Shown in pieces: positions 43,359 through 53,665 of a DNA stretch of 64,000 bases (position 1 is its first letter; each line of letters starts with the position of its first letter). The stretch is taken from the NCBI GenBank assembly GCA_002707525.1, contig PAND01000018.1:3759-67758 (forward strand). Direction: 5' to 3'. The DNA is from Flavobacteriales bacterium. Lineage in GTDB: Bacteria > Bacteroidota > Bacteroidia > Flavobacteriales > Schleiferiaceae. Position numbers and translations under genes: made by a program. The notes beneath the pieces are model-generated. The model did not search any database. It was not told where the DNA came from and saw nothing but the letters and a program-made list of their open reading frames with translations.

Positions 43359-46300
43359 TTATGCAAAGAGTTTACCAAAGAATCGCTGCATTCTTTCAAA
43401 AATATAATACATCACAGGGACGATTACTAGCGTTAAAAAAGTTGCAAATGTCAAACCAAAAATCACAGTCCAAGACATTGGTCCCCAGAATACTACATTA
43501 TCTCCACCGAAAAATATATTTGGATCATTCTCACTAAAAAGAGTGTAAAAATTTATATTCATCCCCGTAGCCAACGGTATTAGACCTAATATCGTTGTAA
43601 TTGCTGTCAATAAAACCGGTCTCAACCTAGTTCTTCCTGCCTCTACTATGACCTCAATGAGGAGTGGTACCGGAAGCTTAGCATCTTCATCCAAAAGCAG
43701 TTCGTCACGTTTTCTTGCAGTAAGTTGCTTGATGAAATCGATCAAAACAATAGCATTATTCACAACAATCCCAGCTAAAGAAATAATACCAATCATGGTC
43801 ATCATAATGACAAATTCCATTCGGAATATAACAAGTCCCAGAAACACACCTATTAATGAAAATACTACGGTTACCAATATGATGAACGGTGTAGATGCTG
43901 AATTAAATTGGCTAACTAGAATGAGGAAAATCAAGAATAAGGCTATCAATAGCGCTCCAGAAAGAAAGCTCAATTCTTTAGCTTGCTCCTCTTGCTCTCC
44001 AGTAAAATCTACTTTTACTCCACGTGGAAGTTCATAGCCTTCCATAATTTCTTTAATTCCGTTCACCACTTCTGTTGGATTAGCACCTTCTAATACATTA
44101 GACTGAATGGAAATAACTCGCTTTAAATCAATACGTTTTACAGAGGAAAAGGTAGAGGTCTTTTTCGCCTTGGCTACGGCCGAAATGGGAACTTGCTTGA
44201 TGCGACCTGTGGCCTGATCCCGGAAAGTAACTTTCTGATTCATCAAGTCCTCCACATTGTAACGGTATTCGTCAGACATCCTAAGGTTGATAGGGTAATC
44301 GTCCTCTCCATCTTTGAATCTACTAACTTCTTTCCCGAAAAGTGCTGTGCGCATTGCGTCTCCTATCTGAGCGGAACTTAGCCCCAAGGCACGTGCCTTG
44401 ATACGGTCTACTTCTATGGGCATTTCGGGCTTACCAGTTTCCACATCAAGTTTTAGCTCCTCAATACCGTCAATTCCTTTTGAATTTATAAACGCCCGAA
44501 TCTCATCTGCGGTTTGAACCAAGGCAAAATAATCATCACCTGCAATCTCAATATTCACGGGAGGACCTGTAGGAGGACCATTGCTATCTTTTGCCACACT
44601 TACAACTACACCTGGGTAATTACTCAGGGTAGCACGAATTTTATTGAGAACGTCAGCAGAGTTTAATCTATTCCCATCTAAATCCATACGTTCTGCAAAC
44701 GGGTGGAATTGAACTGTAATTTTGGCTTTATTTGGGGTTTGCGCCATAGACGGACCCGCATTTGGATCTGAAGTGCCTTCTCCTACTTGAGCAATAACAG
44801 ACTCTACCATGTAGTTCTGCTGAATCCCACTTTCATCCAAGTAATTAAACTCACTTACTATGGACATAACCTCTTTTTCCAACTCAAGAGTTACCGTATT
44901 GGTTTCTTCAATGTCCGTGCCTATTGGCATTTGAATATAAACCATTGCTTGGTTTGGCATATTCTCCGGAAAGAATAGAGTCTTTGGAGGTACTGCAACT
45001 AAAAGGAGCCCGGATAAAACAAGAAGAATAAATGTCCCCGCGAAGAATACAATTGGTTTCATGCCGTTCAACGCATAACTCAACACGCCTTTGTATGCTG
45101 CTTCAAGAGCAGGAAGTGCTTTCCCTTGAAACCATGAAGTCGCTGGGACCACGAAATAAGCATAAAACAAAGCAAAACCACCTGCGTAAATAAACAGATT
45201 GCCCCATGCCATTGCGCCACCACCGTATGCAATAATTGCACCTAGAACAATGGACACTGCGGAAATTAAACTCAATCGTTTTTTGTTCAAGGGCGCCTCT
45301 TCTACTTTCATAAGTGCAGAGGTTAACCCAGGGTTAATGACCAAAGCCACAAAAAGCGATGAAGAAAGCACCGTAATCAATGTTAACGGCAAATACTTCA
45401 TGAATTCACCAAAAAGACCTGGCCAAAAAGCGAGGGGTAAAAATGCCGCAAGAGTTGTTGCTGTTGAAGCAATAATTGGTAACGCGACTTCGCCCGCTCC
45501 AAGTTTAGCAGCTTCAATTCTTGAATACCCTTCGTCCATGAATCTATATATATTCTCTACAACCACAATGCCATTATCCACAAGCATACCCAAGGCAAGA
45601 ACTAATGCAAATAAAACAATGGTATTCAAAGAAATACCCAATGCATTAAGGATGACAAAACTCATTAGCATGGACATTGGAATTGCAATTCCAACAAAGA
45701 GTGCATTGCGCAGTCCTAGAAAGAACATCAACACCAATACAACGAGAAGCATACCAAAAATGATGGAATTCTCAAGATCAGCAACTTGCGTTTTGGTCTG
45801 CTCGGAGGTATCGTTTGTAACAGAAATACTCAAGTTATCTGGAAAATAATCGCTGTTTGCCTCCGTTAATAATTCAGCAATTTTATTACTTACTATGATC
45901 TGATTTTCACCGGAGCGCTTGAAAACGTCTAACATCACAACTGAAGAACCGTATTGTCTTGCATAAGATTCGCGCTCAACCTCATCAAATTCAACTTCAG
46001 CTACGTCTGCAAGTCTAACCAATTGCATCTTCTCACTCTTAATGATCACATTTCGCAATTCATCAAGCTCTCTAATTTCACCAACAACTCGGACATTACG
46101 TCTATACCCGTCAATTAGAAGGTTACCACCAGAAATAGTCATGTTCTCATTTTGAATAGCGCCCGCTATGTCTCGGAAGCTAAGTTGAAGACTTTCTAGT
46201 TTTTTAGTGTCTACAAGTACGCGTACTTCTTTATCATCAATTCCCCGAATATCTACTTTTGAAATTTCAGTGAGATCTTCAATTTTTTCTTCTAGGTACT

Positions 46301-46811
46301 CTCCATAATCCTTGAGCTGGTCTAAGGAAAATTCGCCCGACATATTGATATTCATTATGGGCATCAATTCGGAGAAGTTCAACTCAAATACATTTGGGTC
46401 AACAGGCAAGTCAGAAGGAAAATCAGGCTGGCCCATAGCTGCATCCACCTTATCCTTTACTTTGCGAAGAGCATCTTCTGGTGTAACATCAAAATTAAAT
46501 TTGACCTGAACTGTTGAATACCCTTCTACAGAAGTAGAATTAATTTCATCTACTCCGGAAATACCATTTATTTCCTTTTCAAGAGGGCGGGTAATCAGTT
46601 TCTCAATATCCACTGGTGAATTACCCGGATATGGGGTTCCCACATAAATTTCAGGAGTTACAATTTCTGGAAATGCCTCAGACGGCATGGACGTATAGCT
46701 AAAAATTCCAGCGGCAAAAATGATTACCGTCAAAACGTATACAGTCATTCGATTCTTGACCGAAAAAGTAGACGGTCCAAACTGTTTAATCAAGCTTTTA
46801 TTTTCTTCCAT
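43359..46811 (-). CDS. RND-family efflux pump (AcrB/HAE1-type)
   Basis: 1150 residues, longer than the usual ~1040. The N-terminus, PFPEIVTPEIYVGTPYPG-like porter start and FALVLALGMLVDNGIVVVENIYR (proton-relay Asp) are diagnostic, and the C-terminal membrane half ends in FATFLTLVIVPVMYYIFERM. The extra length includes an added hydrophobic stretch around residues 510-570, which may be two further membrane segments. It exports compounds with the proton gradient, together with the MFP and TolC proteins encoded upstream in the operon. Substrate not predictable. Terminator at 43299-43327. Confidence 0.92.
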   Translation of the reverse strand: MEENKSLIKQFGPSTFSVKNRMTVYVLTVIIFAAGIFSYTSMPSEAFPEIVTPEIYVGTPYPGNSPVDIEKLITRPLEKEINGISGVDEINSTSVEGYSTVQVKFNFDVTPEDALRKVKDKVDAAMGQPDFPSDLPVDPNVFELNFSELMPIMNINMSGEFSLDQLKDYGEYLEEKIEDLTEISKVDIRGIDDKEVRVLVDTKKLESLQLSFRDIAGAIQNENMTISGGNLLIDGYRRNVRVVGEIRELDELRNVIIKSEKMQLVRLADVAEVEFDEVERESYARQYGSSVVMLDVFKRSGENQIIVSNKIAELLTEANSDYFPDNLSISVTNDTSEQTKTQVADLENSIIFGMLLVVLVLMFFLGLRNALFVGIAIPMSMLMSFVILNALGISLNTIVLFALVLALGMLVDNGIVVVENIYRFMDEGYSRIEAAKLGAGEVALPIIASTATTLAAFLPLAFWPGLFGEFMKYLPLTLITVLSSSLFVALVINPGLTSALMKVEEAPLNKKRLSLISAVSIVLGAIIAYGGGAMAWGNLFIYAGGFALFYAYFVVPATSWFQGKALPALEAAYKGVLSYALNGMKPIVFFAGTFILLVLSGLLLVAVPPKTLFFPENMPNQAMVYIQMPIGTDIEETNTVTLELEKEVMSIVSEFNYLDESGIQQNYMVESVIAQVGEGTSDPNAGPSMAQTPNKAKITVQFHPFAERMDLDGNRLNSADVLNKIRATLSNYPGVVVSVAKDSNGPPTGPPVNIEIAGDDYFALVQTADEIRAFINSKGIDGIEELKLDVETGKPEMPIEVDRIKARALGLSSAQIGDAMRTALFGKEVSRFKDGEDDYPINLRMSDEYRYNVEDLMNQKVTFRDQATGRIKQVPISAVAKAKKTSTFSSVKRIDLKRVISIQSNVLEGANPTEVVNGIKEIMEGYELPRGVKVDFTGEQEEQAKELSFLSGALLIALFLIFLILVSQFNSASTPFIILVTVVFSLIGVFLGLVIFRMEFVIMMTMIGIISLAGIVVNNAIVLIDFIKQLTARKRDELLLDEDAKLPVPLLIEVIVEAGRTRLRPVLLTAITTILGLIPLATGMNINFYTLFSENDPNIFFGGDNVVFWGPMSWTVIFGLTFATFLTLVIVPVMYYIFERMQRFFGKLFA

Positions 46812-46833
46812 TTTTTTAGGTGTATTTCAAGGG

Positions 46834-47967
46834 TTAACCCAATACTACTTGTTGACCTGTACGAACGCTACGACTACCCTTGTCTACTATGATCGTACCC
46901 GATTCTAAACCAGTGACAATTTCAGTTATGCCGTTAAATGTCAACCCTGTTGTCACCCATGTTTTTTGGACTTTAAACCTATTTGTTCCGCTGATACTTT
47001 TTAAGGAATAGATAAAATCATTGCCCTCTACATCCTGCTGCACAAGGCTTGCTGGTACACTTAAAGCTTGATCATTCTTGTAATCTTGGAGCGCAACATG
47101 AACCATTTGATTAGGCTTTACTCCTTCCGCTTCAGGAAGGCTAACGTTTATTGAAAACGTTCGGTTGCCTACCTGTATGAATTGACCCACTTGAAGTACT
47201 TCAGCGGCGACCTCATAATCCATTGAGGTAAATACCACATTTGCTGGCGTTCCCACGTGAACTCTATTCGCATAAGATTCCGGTACGTCTGCCTTAACAT
47301 ATACTCCCGAAGTGTTTACCAAACGGAGGGCTGGGGATTGTGGGCCAGCTAACTGGCCTACCTTGGCAAAAACTGCATCAATAGACCCGGCAAAGGGTGC
47401 ACGAATCTCACTCAATTCAATCTGTTCTTTTAATGTCTTGACTTTTTGAACCAGACCATCAAACGTATTCTTAGCCTGCAAATACTGAATCTCTGAACCT
47501 ATTTGCTGGTCCATCCATAAACGTTGCTGCTTTTCAAACACTGTTTTAGCTAATTCAAGGCCCGTCTCCAATTCTGCCAAGGAAGACATCATGAGGTCTG
47601 TATCTAGGGACAAAAGAAGTTGACCCTTAGAGACCCGTTGACCGTTCTTGACATAAATCTTATCAACAGTGCCGCTGGCTGTAGTAAACAAGTTGATGCT
47701 TTTATCTGCCTCAACTGCTCCGAACACATCAAAATAATGCAAAAAGACATCTGGGGTCACCTCCAAAGAGGTTACAACATCATACACCTTGGTTGTATCC
47801 AATGCTGCTAATTGCGCGTCTACTTCAGCAAGAAGAATGTTAATGCTGTCTTTTGAATTCACTAATTTTTCTTTCTGCGTCTTGAGGTCTGTCATTGTGC
47901 TCTTATCATCAGGAGCGCCACAAGCTACGAGTGCAATACTGCTTAAAATGAAGAAAACTTTTTTCAT
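46834..47967 (-). CDS. Efflux RND periplasmic adaptor (membrane fusion protein)
   Basis: 377 residues, lipobox VAC followed by GAPDD. An N-terminal coiled-coil region (residues about 25-55), a barrel-sandwich/biotinyl-lipoyl domain (ASGTVDKIYVKNGQRVSKGQ) and a beta-barrel domain (VGTPANVVFTSMDY) follow in order. It bridges the RND pump and the outer-membrane channel. The gap to the RND gene is 22 bases and to the TolC gene 9 bases. Confidence 0.93.
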   Translation of the reverse strand: MKKVFFILSSIALVACGAPDDKSTMTDLKTQKEKLVNSKDSINILLAEVDAQLAALDTTKVYDVVTSLEVTPDVFLHYFDVFGAVEADKSINLFTTASGTVDKIYVKNGQRVSKGQLLLSLDTDLMMSSLAELETGLELAKTVFEKQQRLWMDQQIGSEIQYLQAKNTFDGLVQKVKTLKEQIELSEIRAPFAGSIDAVFAKVGQLAGPQSPALRLVNTSGVYVKADVPESYANRVHVGTPANVVFTSMDYEVAAEVLQVGQFIQVGNRTFSINVSLPEAEGVKPNQMVHVALQDYKNDQALSVPASLVQQDVEGNDFIYSLKSISGTNRFKVQKTWVTTGLTFNGITEIVTGLESGTIIVDKGSRSVRTGQQVVLG

Positions 47968-47976
47968 GTCCTGTAC

Positions 47977-49305
47977 TTATTTCTGTTCTTGTTTAGTCAT
48001 TAAATATTCCAATTCGGACTTCGTGTCCAAGGCATTTTGAGCTGCCATAAATTTTGCTTGTAGAGCCTCTTGATATTGAGCCTCGCTCTGGGTGAGTTCC
48101 ATAGAAGACGTCATACCTTCTTTATACTCCAGTCTCCGCTGATCACGAATGCGTTTTGCAAGACTCACGCTTTGCTTTTGAGCCAAATATTCTGCTATTC
48201 CTTGATGAAAGTCATTAACGAGTGCCGCGTGTTGAATTACCAAACCATCTTCCATTTGCTGTAATCCAATAATGGCTTGATCTCTTTGTATTCTTGCTTC
48301 TTGAACCTTTGCGTGACCGTTTCCTGAGGTGAAAAGAGGAATATTAATATTCCCTGCCACTAGACTGCTCGGAATATCTACAGCGTTGTCACTGAAAATA
48401 TTAGCTTTTTCACTCATGTATTGAATATTGTTCTGATAAGTAACCCCAATAGTAGGCAGAAAGCCCAATCTTTGGTTCAGCAACTGAAGCTCAGCGCCCT
48501 CAACTTGATTGGCCATTCCCATGTAATCAACTGAAGATGTTGGATCAAAAGCAATGTTTGCCATGGTAGATGCAACCGCTGCATTAACGACTAAGTCTTC
48601 CATATTATCCACAAGCAATAGCTCCTTCTCTACGGGAAAACCCATCTGTAGTTTCAAAAGCATTTTAGCTACTTTGGCCTGTCCCTCAGCATAGCGTAGC
48701 GTGTTTTTAATATTGTTGTAATTCAACATCATTTGATCGGCATCAGCTTTAGACACCAATCCGGCCTCGTTCATCTTTTGCATCTCAAAAGCTAAATCTG
48801 CCAAGTAACCCTCGTTTGCCTTTAATACATTAATGCTCTCTTCGCTGAGTAATGATAGATGGTAGGCCTTGGCAACCTCTCTTTTGAGTTCTGCCTTGCT
48901 CTGTTCCATTCCTATAGCCGCGCCTTCTTTAAGAACTTTAGCCGCCATCAAGCCAACTACGTAAGAGCCATCAAAAATTAACTGATTTACTGCAACGCCA
49001 GCTTGAGCTTGATAATCAGTCCCAAAAACCAATTCTTCTAAAATACCGTTTCCATCAAAATCAGTAACTAACGCACCTAATTCCACATTATATATGTACT
49101 GCCCACTCGCAGAAGCCTGGGGCAATCCATAGGCCAAGTTTTGTCTGTATATCTGCTTCGCTCGATCAATCTCCAATTGAGCAATCTGCACACCATATGC
49201 ATGATCTAGCGCATAATCCTGAGCCGAAGCCAAAGAAAATTTCTCTTGAGCAACTGCCAGATTAGCAATACAAAGTGGCAGTAAGAGGATTCTAAGTATT
49301 CTCAT
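47977..49305 (-). CDS. TolC-family outer-membrane efflux protein
   Basis: 442 residues with a signal peptide (MRILRILLLPLCIANLAVAQ). Long amphipathic helices in two similar halves and a beta-barrel-forming stretch (ASASGQYIYNVELGALV) are typical of TolC. It forms the exit duct for the RND pump. It overlaps the TetR gene by 4 bases (ATGA-type), so regulator and pump are in one transcript. Confidence 0.92.
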   Translation of the reverse strand: MRILRILLLPLCIANLAVAQEKFSLASAQDYALDHAYGVQIAQLEIDRAKQIYRQNLAYGLPQASASGQYIYNVELGALVTDFDGNGILEELVFGTDYQAQAGVAVNQLIFDGSYVVGLMAAKVLKEGAAIGMEQSKAELKREVAKAYHLSLLSEESINVLKANEGYLADLAFEMQKMNEAGLVSKADADQMMLNYNNIKNTLRYAEGQAKVAKMLLKLQMGFPVEKELLLVDNMEDLVVNAAVASTMANIAFDPTSSVDYMGMANQVEGAELQLLNQRLGFLPTIGVTYQNNIQYMSEKANIFSDNAVDIPSSLVAGNINIPLFTSGNGHAKVQEARIQRDQAIIGLQQMEDGLVIQHAALVNDFHQGIAEYLAQKQSVSLAKRIRDQRRLEYKEGMTSSMELTQSEAQYQEALQAKFMAAQNALDTKSELEYLMTKQEQK

Positions 49306-49919
49306 TCTTGGTTATTTATTAATTGATTTAAGTATTTGATTCCTTTGTTTGATGCGATTCCTCGAATGTGGTACTTCAAACTAGTTTGTCTAAGCTTATT
49401 TAAGCTAGTAGGCTGTTCAGATATGTTGTTTTCATGTGCAGCCAAGATGTGTCCGTAATATAGTATCGTAATATGATCCACCTCAAGGTCCTTTCTGTAC
49501 AAGCCTTCTTCAATTCCTTTTTGAAGATTATGATGGGTCATCTTAAAAACGATTTCCTCTCGAGTATTTTTCATTCTTGGTGCTAAATCGGGATAATAGC
49601 GCTCTAGCTGACCAATTAATCTATCCTCATCTCCACGAATATGCTTCTCCGCGAACCGCTCGATAGCAAACAAATCGTCTATGGCATTCCCACCATGATT
49701 TTCGACAGCCGAAAAAAGAGCGTTTTCCATCATTACCGCAAAGGCAGAAAAAGCTTTTAGTAAAAAATCACTTTTATTGTCCACATACTTATAGAGGGTT
49801 TTTTTAGAAATCCCACAGGCGCCAGAAATTTGATCCATAGTGACCGATTTGATGCCGAACTTTTTAAAAAGTTCAACACCTACGGTAAAGATTTTCACTG
49901 AATCTGAATGAGTTTTCAT
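49302..49919 (-). CDS. TetR-family regulator of the efflux operon
   Basis: 205 residues. The helix-turn-helix is at about residues 24-50 (VTMDQISGACGISKKTLYKY), and the C-terminal ligand domain is variable, as usual. It is the first gene of the efflux operon, overlapping tolC, and its promoter is covered by an inverted repeat (49957-49990), so autoregulation and release by a pump substrate are likely. Confidence 0.92.
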   Translation of the reverse strand: MKTHSDSVKIFTVGVELFKKFGIKSVTMDQISGACGISKKTLYKYVDNKSDFLLKAFSAFAVMMENALFSAVENHGGNAIDDLFAIERFAEKHIRGDEDRLIGQLERYYPDLAPRMKNTREEIVFKMTHHNLQKGIEEGLYRKDLEVDHITILYYGHILAAHENNISEQPTSLNKLRQTSLKYHIRGIASNKGIKYLNQLINNQE

Positions 49920-49956
49920 TAGTTGTTAGGGCAATTACGGAGGCTGTTTTCTCATT

Positions 49957-49990
49957 TTTGGAAACATAATATTCACAAAACGTTTCCAAA
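49957..49990 (-). promoter_or_regulatory. TetR-type operator overlapping the efflux promoter
   Basis: Perfect 9-base inverted repeat: on plus TTTGGAAAC (49957-49965) and GTTTCCAAA (49982-49990), 16-base spacer. On the minus strand the outer arm contains the -33 TTTG (49987-49990) and the inner arm overlaps the -7 TATGTTTC (49961-49968, one mismatch), 18-base spacer. Binding would block RNA polymerase. Confidence 0.65.
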
Positions 49991-50078
49991 GTTTCGTGTA
50001 GTCAACAATTTTTATGCCACAATGTTATAATATGAGGTATTTATAATTAAAATCGTACTTTATATGACCCACAAAGTG

Positions 50079-50086
50079 CATCTTTG
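50079..50086 (+). promoter_or_regulatory. Possible -7 element for asnS
   Basis: CATCTTTG followed by CA, one mismatch to TAnnTTTG, 18 bases before the ATG. No clear -33 element. Confidence 0.35.
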
Positions 50087-50104
50087 CAGTAAACAACATT
50101 GAAA

Positions 50105-51508
50105 ATGAGTATCTCTAAAATCTTGAAAACACCAACTATTGGCAAAGAAATCATTGTGAAAGGATGGGTACGAAGTTTTAGGAGCAATCGATTCATTGCT
50201 TTAAATGACGGTTCATCCTTAGCCAACTTGCAATGTGTTGTAGACTTTGAAAAAGAAGAGGAAGCAGAACTCAAACGTATTACCACAGGTGCATGTCTTT
50301 GCGTCACTGGAGAATTAGTGGAGAGCCAAGGCAAAGGACAAAGCATAGAGGTTATAGTCAACTCTTTTGAGGTTTTGGGGGATGCTCCGGTTGAAGAATA
50401 TCCGCTTCAACCCAAAAAGCACAGCTTAGAGTTTTTACGTGAAATCGCACATCTACGTCCAAGAACCAATACGTTTGGCGCAATCTTTAGGATTCGCCAT
50501 GCGCTGTCTTTTGCTGTCCACAGTTACTTTAATAAAGAAGGTTTCTTCAACTGGCACAGTCCCATTATAACGGGATCAGACGCCGAAGGAGCAGGAGAAA
50601 TGTTTAGAGTAACTGCTTTGCCCCAAGGCAGCGAAAAAGAGAGTAGTGAGGACTTTTTTGGCAAGGAAACGCACCTAACCGTCAGCGGCCAACTTGAAGG
50701 CGAATTGGGAGCTATGGGTCTAGGCAAAATATATACATTCGGCCCAACATTTAGAGCAGAAAACTCGAACACTACTAGGCACCTCGCGGAATTCTGGATG
50801 ATTGAACCGGAGATGGCCTTCTATGACCTGGAAATGAACATGAATCTTGCTGAAGACTTTTTAAAGTATACCATCAAGCATGTTTTAGATCACTGCCGTG
50901 AAGACCTTGAGTTTTTAGATAAAAGATTTGCAGATGAACAGAAGTCAAAACCTCAATTAGAGCGCGCTGACCAAGGCTTGATAGAAAAATTAGAATTCGT
51001 AGTAAAGAATGATTTTATTCGATTGAGTTATACTGAAGCTATTGATATTCTTAGAAACTCTAAGCCCAATAAGAAGAAGAAGTTTAAATACCCTATCAAC
51101 GAATGGGGAGCTGATCTGCAAAGCGAGCACGAACGCTTCTTGGTTGAAAAGCACTTTAAAGCACCCGTAGTTTTATTCGATTACCCGGCAAACATTAAAG
51201 CATTCTATATGCGTTTAAATGAGGACGAAAAAACGGTTAAAGCCATGGATATTTTGTTCCCTGGGATTGGAGAAATTGTTGGCGGGTCTCAACGAGAAGA
51301 ACGCCATGATGTTTTAAAGGCCAAAATTGCGGAATTTGGTATTCCAGAGGAAGAATTGTGGTGGTACCTCGAAACAAGAAAATTTGGCACCTGCGTGCAT
51401 AGTGGATTTGGACTTGGTTTTGAACGACTCGTTTTATTCGCAACAGGGATGAGTAATATTCGTGATGTCATACCTTTTCCACGTTCGCCTAAAAGCGCTA
51501 GTTTCTAA
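50105..51508 (+). CDS. asnS: Asparaginyl-tRNA synthetase
   Basis: 467 residues from ATG 50105; a TTG at 50099 is in frame but unlikely. The N-terminal OB-fold anticodon-binding domain ([20 protein letters not shown]) is followed by the class II catalytic domain: [33 protein letters not shown] and the motif 3 end [20 protein letters not shown]. It charges tRNA-Asn. It is followed after 16 bases by rpoN, so the two are probably co-transcribed. Confidence 0.96.
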   Translation: MSISKILKTPTIGKEIIVKGWVRSFRSNRFIALNDGSSLANLQCVVDFEKEEEAELKRITTGACLCVTGELVESQGKGQSIEVIVNSFEVLGDAPVEEYPLQPKKHSLEFLREIAHLRPRTNTFGAIFRIRHALSFAVHSYFNKEGFFNWHSPIITGSDAEGAGEMFRVTALPQGSEKESSEDFFGKETHLTVSGQLEGELGAMGLGKIYTFGPTFRAENSNTTRHLAEFWMIEPEMAFYDLEMNMNLAEDFLKYTIKHVLDHCREDLEFLDKRFADEQKSKPQLERADQGLIEKLEFVVKNDFIRLSYTEAIDILRNSKPNKKKKFKYPINEWGADLQSEHERFLVEKHFKAPVVLFDYPANIKAFYMRLNEDEKTVKAMDILFPGIGEIVGGSQREERHDVLKAKIAEFGIPEEELWWYLETRKFGTCVHSGFGLGFERLVLFATGMSNIRDVIPFPRSPKSASF

Positions 51509-51524
51509 ACAGCAACTCTAACCT

Positions 51525-52967
51525 ATGCTTAAGCAAACGCTTTCACAAAAACTTCAACAAAAGCTGAGTCCACAACAGATTCAGCTAATGAAACTTGTCC
51601 AATTACCCACACAGAGTTTGGAGGCTCGAATCAAGCAAGAATTAGAGGAAAATCCTGCCCTTAACGAAGGCCGAGAGAAACAAGAAGATAATTTTGAAAA
51701 TGACAGCGCTGACGAACGCGAAGTTCGCGACAGCATGGAGGAAATCAACTGGGACGATTACCTGCGTGACGATGACGTGCCGGAATACAAAACTAGATCA
51801 AACAATTACAGCGCTGATGATGAACTATACGAGGCGCCCGTAGTAGTTAGCGAAAGTTTCCATGAAAGCCTTATTAGCCAATTGAGATTGCGCAGCCTTT
51901 CAGAAGAGGATTTAGAATTAGCAATCTATATGGTAGGCACTATTGACGACGATGGAATTCTTCGTAGAGCCATGGAGGACATAGTGGACGACCTTGCTTT
52001 TTCACAAGGAATATTTACAGATGAAAATGCGCTTGAACAGTTGCTCAGTACCATTCAAGATCTGGACCCTCCTGGAGTTGGTGGTAGAAATCTTCAAGAA
52101 TGCCTCATCTTGCAATTAGAAAGAAAAACACCTTCCCTAAAGGTAAATCTAGCACTAAGTATACTCGAAGATTATTTTGAGATATTTGTGAAACGTCATT
52201 ATCAAAAACTTATGGATAGGCTTGGCGTTCAAGAAGATGAGCTTAAGGAGGCCATTGATGAAATTAGCCGACTAAATCCAAAGCCTGGGGGATCATCAAA
52301 CCTGAGTCGTCCTACTGAAAACGTCATTCCGGACTATAATCTCAAAATAGTAGACGATAAGCTTGAGTTAACTTTAAATGGAAGAAATGCTCCAGAGTTA
52401 AGTTTAAGCCCGAAGTATAGAGAGATGCTAGAGCATTACAAGGCAAACGGGCAAAAAAATAAAGCAGAAAAGGAAGCTCAACTTTTTGTGAAGCAGAAAT
52501 TAGATGGAGCTAAATGGTTCGTTGAAGCCATTGTGCAGCGACAACAAACATTGATGTTTACCATGCAAGCCATACTAGAATACCAGCGCGAATATTTTTT
52601 AACAGGAGACGAACGCAAGCTGAGGCCCATGATTTTGAAAGATATTGCTGAAAAAATAGAAATGGACATCTCTACAGTGAGTCGCGTTGCCTCTAATAAG
52701 TACATTCAAACACCTTACGGAACGTTCTTGATCAAGCGCTTTTTTTCTGAATCAATGACCAATGCAGACGGTGAAGAGGTAAGTACCCGGGAAATAAAGA
52801 AAATTCTTGAAGACGTTATTTCAGAGGAAAATAAACGAAAGCCGTTGACAGATGAAGCTTTAGCCAAAATTCTCAAAGAAAAAGGCTATCCCATAGCCAG
52901 AAGAACTGTCGCTAAATACCGTGAACAGCTTGATATACCAGTTGCTCGAATGAGAAAGGAGCTTTAG
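51525..52967 (+). CDS. rpoN: RNA polymerase sigma-54 factor
   Basis: 480 residues: Gln-rich activator-interacting region I (QKLQQKLSPQQIQLMKLVQL), an acidic region II, the core-binding domain and the DNA-binding end with the RpoN box ARRTVAKYRE near the C-terminus (about residue 458-467). Sigma-54 directs transcription from -24/-12 promoters with the help of AAA+ activators. The stop TAG overlaps the GTG start of the next gene by one base. Confidence 0.96.
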   Translation: MLKQTLSQKLQQKLSPQQIQLMKLVQLPTQSLEARIKQELEENPALNEGREKQEDNFENDSADEREVRDSMEEINWDDYLRDDDVPEYKTRSNNYSADDELYEAPVVVSESFHESLISQLRLRSLSEEDLELAIYMVGTIDDDGILRRAMEDIVDDLAFSQGIFTDENALEQLLSTIQDLDPPGVGGRNLQECLILQLERKTPSLKVNLALSILEDYFEIFVKRHYQKLMDRLGVQEDELKEAIDEISRLNPKPGGSSNLSRPTENVIPDYNLKIVDDKLELTLNGRNAPELSLSPKYREMLEHYKANGQKNKAEKEAQLFVKQKLDGAKWFVEAIVQRQQTLMFTMQAILEYQREYFLTGDERKLRPMILKDIAEKIEMDISTVSRVASNKYIQTPYGTFLIKRFFSESMTNADGEEVSTREIKKILEDVISEENKRKPLTDEALAKILKEKGYPIARRTVAKYREQLDIPVARMRKEL

Positions 52968-53578
52968 TGAAGTATTCTCCTAAATATATTCTAGCTCAAA
53001 TTCTGAGCTACGGCCTTCATCCAGGGACACTGCCAACAGTTGGTACGCTTTATATTGTTTATGCGTTACCTCAAGTATTCAGTCTTGAGAGTATTGCACG
53101 AATGATGAGTATTGTTCTTGTGGGTACATATGTTATTCCAATAGTTATTATCTATCTAATGACGCTTCTAGGAGTCATAGAAAGTGTTCACCTCATTAAT
53201 AAAAAAGACAGGATATATCCCTACACCATTACTACCATGAGCGCTTTACTTACTTCGCGAGTTCTTACTTCCATGGGAGCACCCGTGGAAATCATTTATT
53301 GCAGTTTAGGTTGTGCGTTTATTTTAGTGGTAAGCGCTGTACTAATACCTTTCTTCAAGAGCAGTGCTCACTTAGCTGGAATAACAGGGTTTGCAGGTCT
53401 GTATTTAAGTATGCATGAAAAGTACGGCGCCGGAGAATTCAAAAACATGCTGATCATAATTCTGCTTTGTGTAGCTTTAGGTTGGGCCCGAATCTACCTA
53501 AAAAGACATACCTTAAGAGAAGCGCTCACAGGGAGCCTTTTGGGGTTCGGCAGCATATACATATTGATTTCTAAGTAA
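52967..53578 (+). CDS. Multi-pass membrane protein
   Basis: 203 residues starting with GTG 52967, translationally coupled to rpoN (TAGTG). Six hydrophobic segments are visible. The end KRHTLREALTGSLLGFGSIYI recalls the last part of PAP2-type phosphatases, but the catalytic motifs (KxxxxxxRP, PSGH) are not visible, so phosphatase activity should not be assumed. The neighbourhood asnS-rpoN-this protein seems to be a transcript unit. Confidence 0.7.
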   Translation: MKYSPKYILAQILSYGLHPGTLPTVGTLYIVYALPQVFSLESIARMMSIVLVGTYVIPIVIIYLMTLLGVIESVHLINKKDRIYPYTITTMSALLTSRVLTSMGAPVEIIYCSLGCAFILVVSAVLIPFFKSSAHLAGITGFAGLYLSMHEKYGAGEFKNMLIIILLCVALGWARIYLKRHTLREALTGSLLGFGSIYILISK

Positions 53579-53665
53579 GACATTTCGTTTACTCATTTTG
53601 CTTGTCGGCACCGAGTATTTTATGGATATTTATACTTTCAAACCATGTTCATTAAGAATAAGTAT

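Noticed and set aside
52967-53578. Assignment as an active PAP2 phosphatase
   Set aside because: The C-terminus is similar, but the three phosphatase motifs are not visible.
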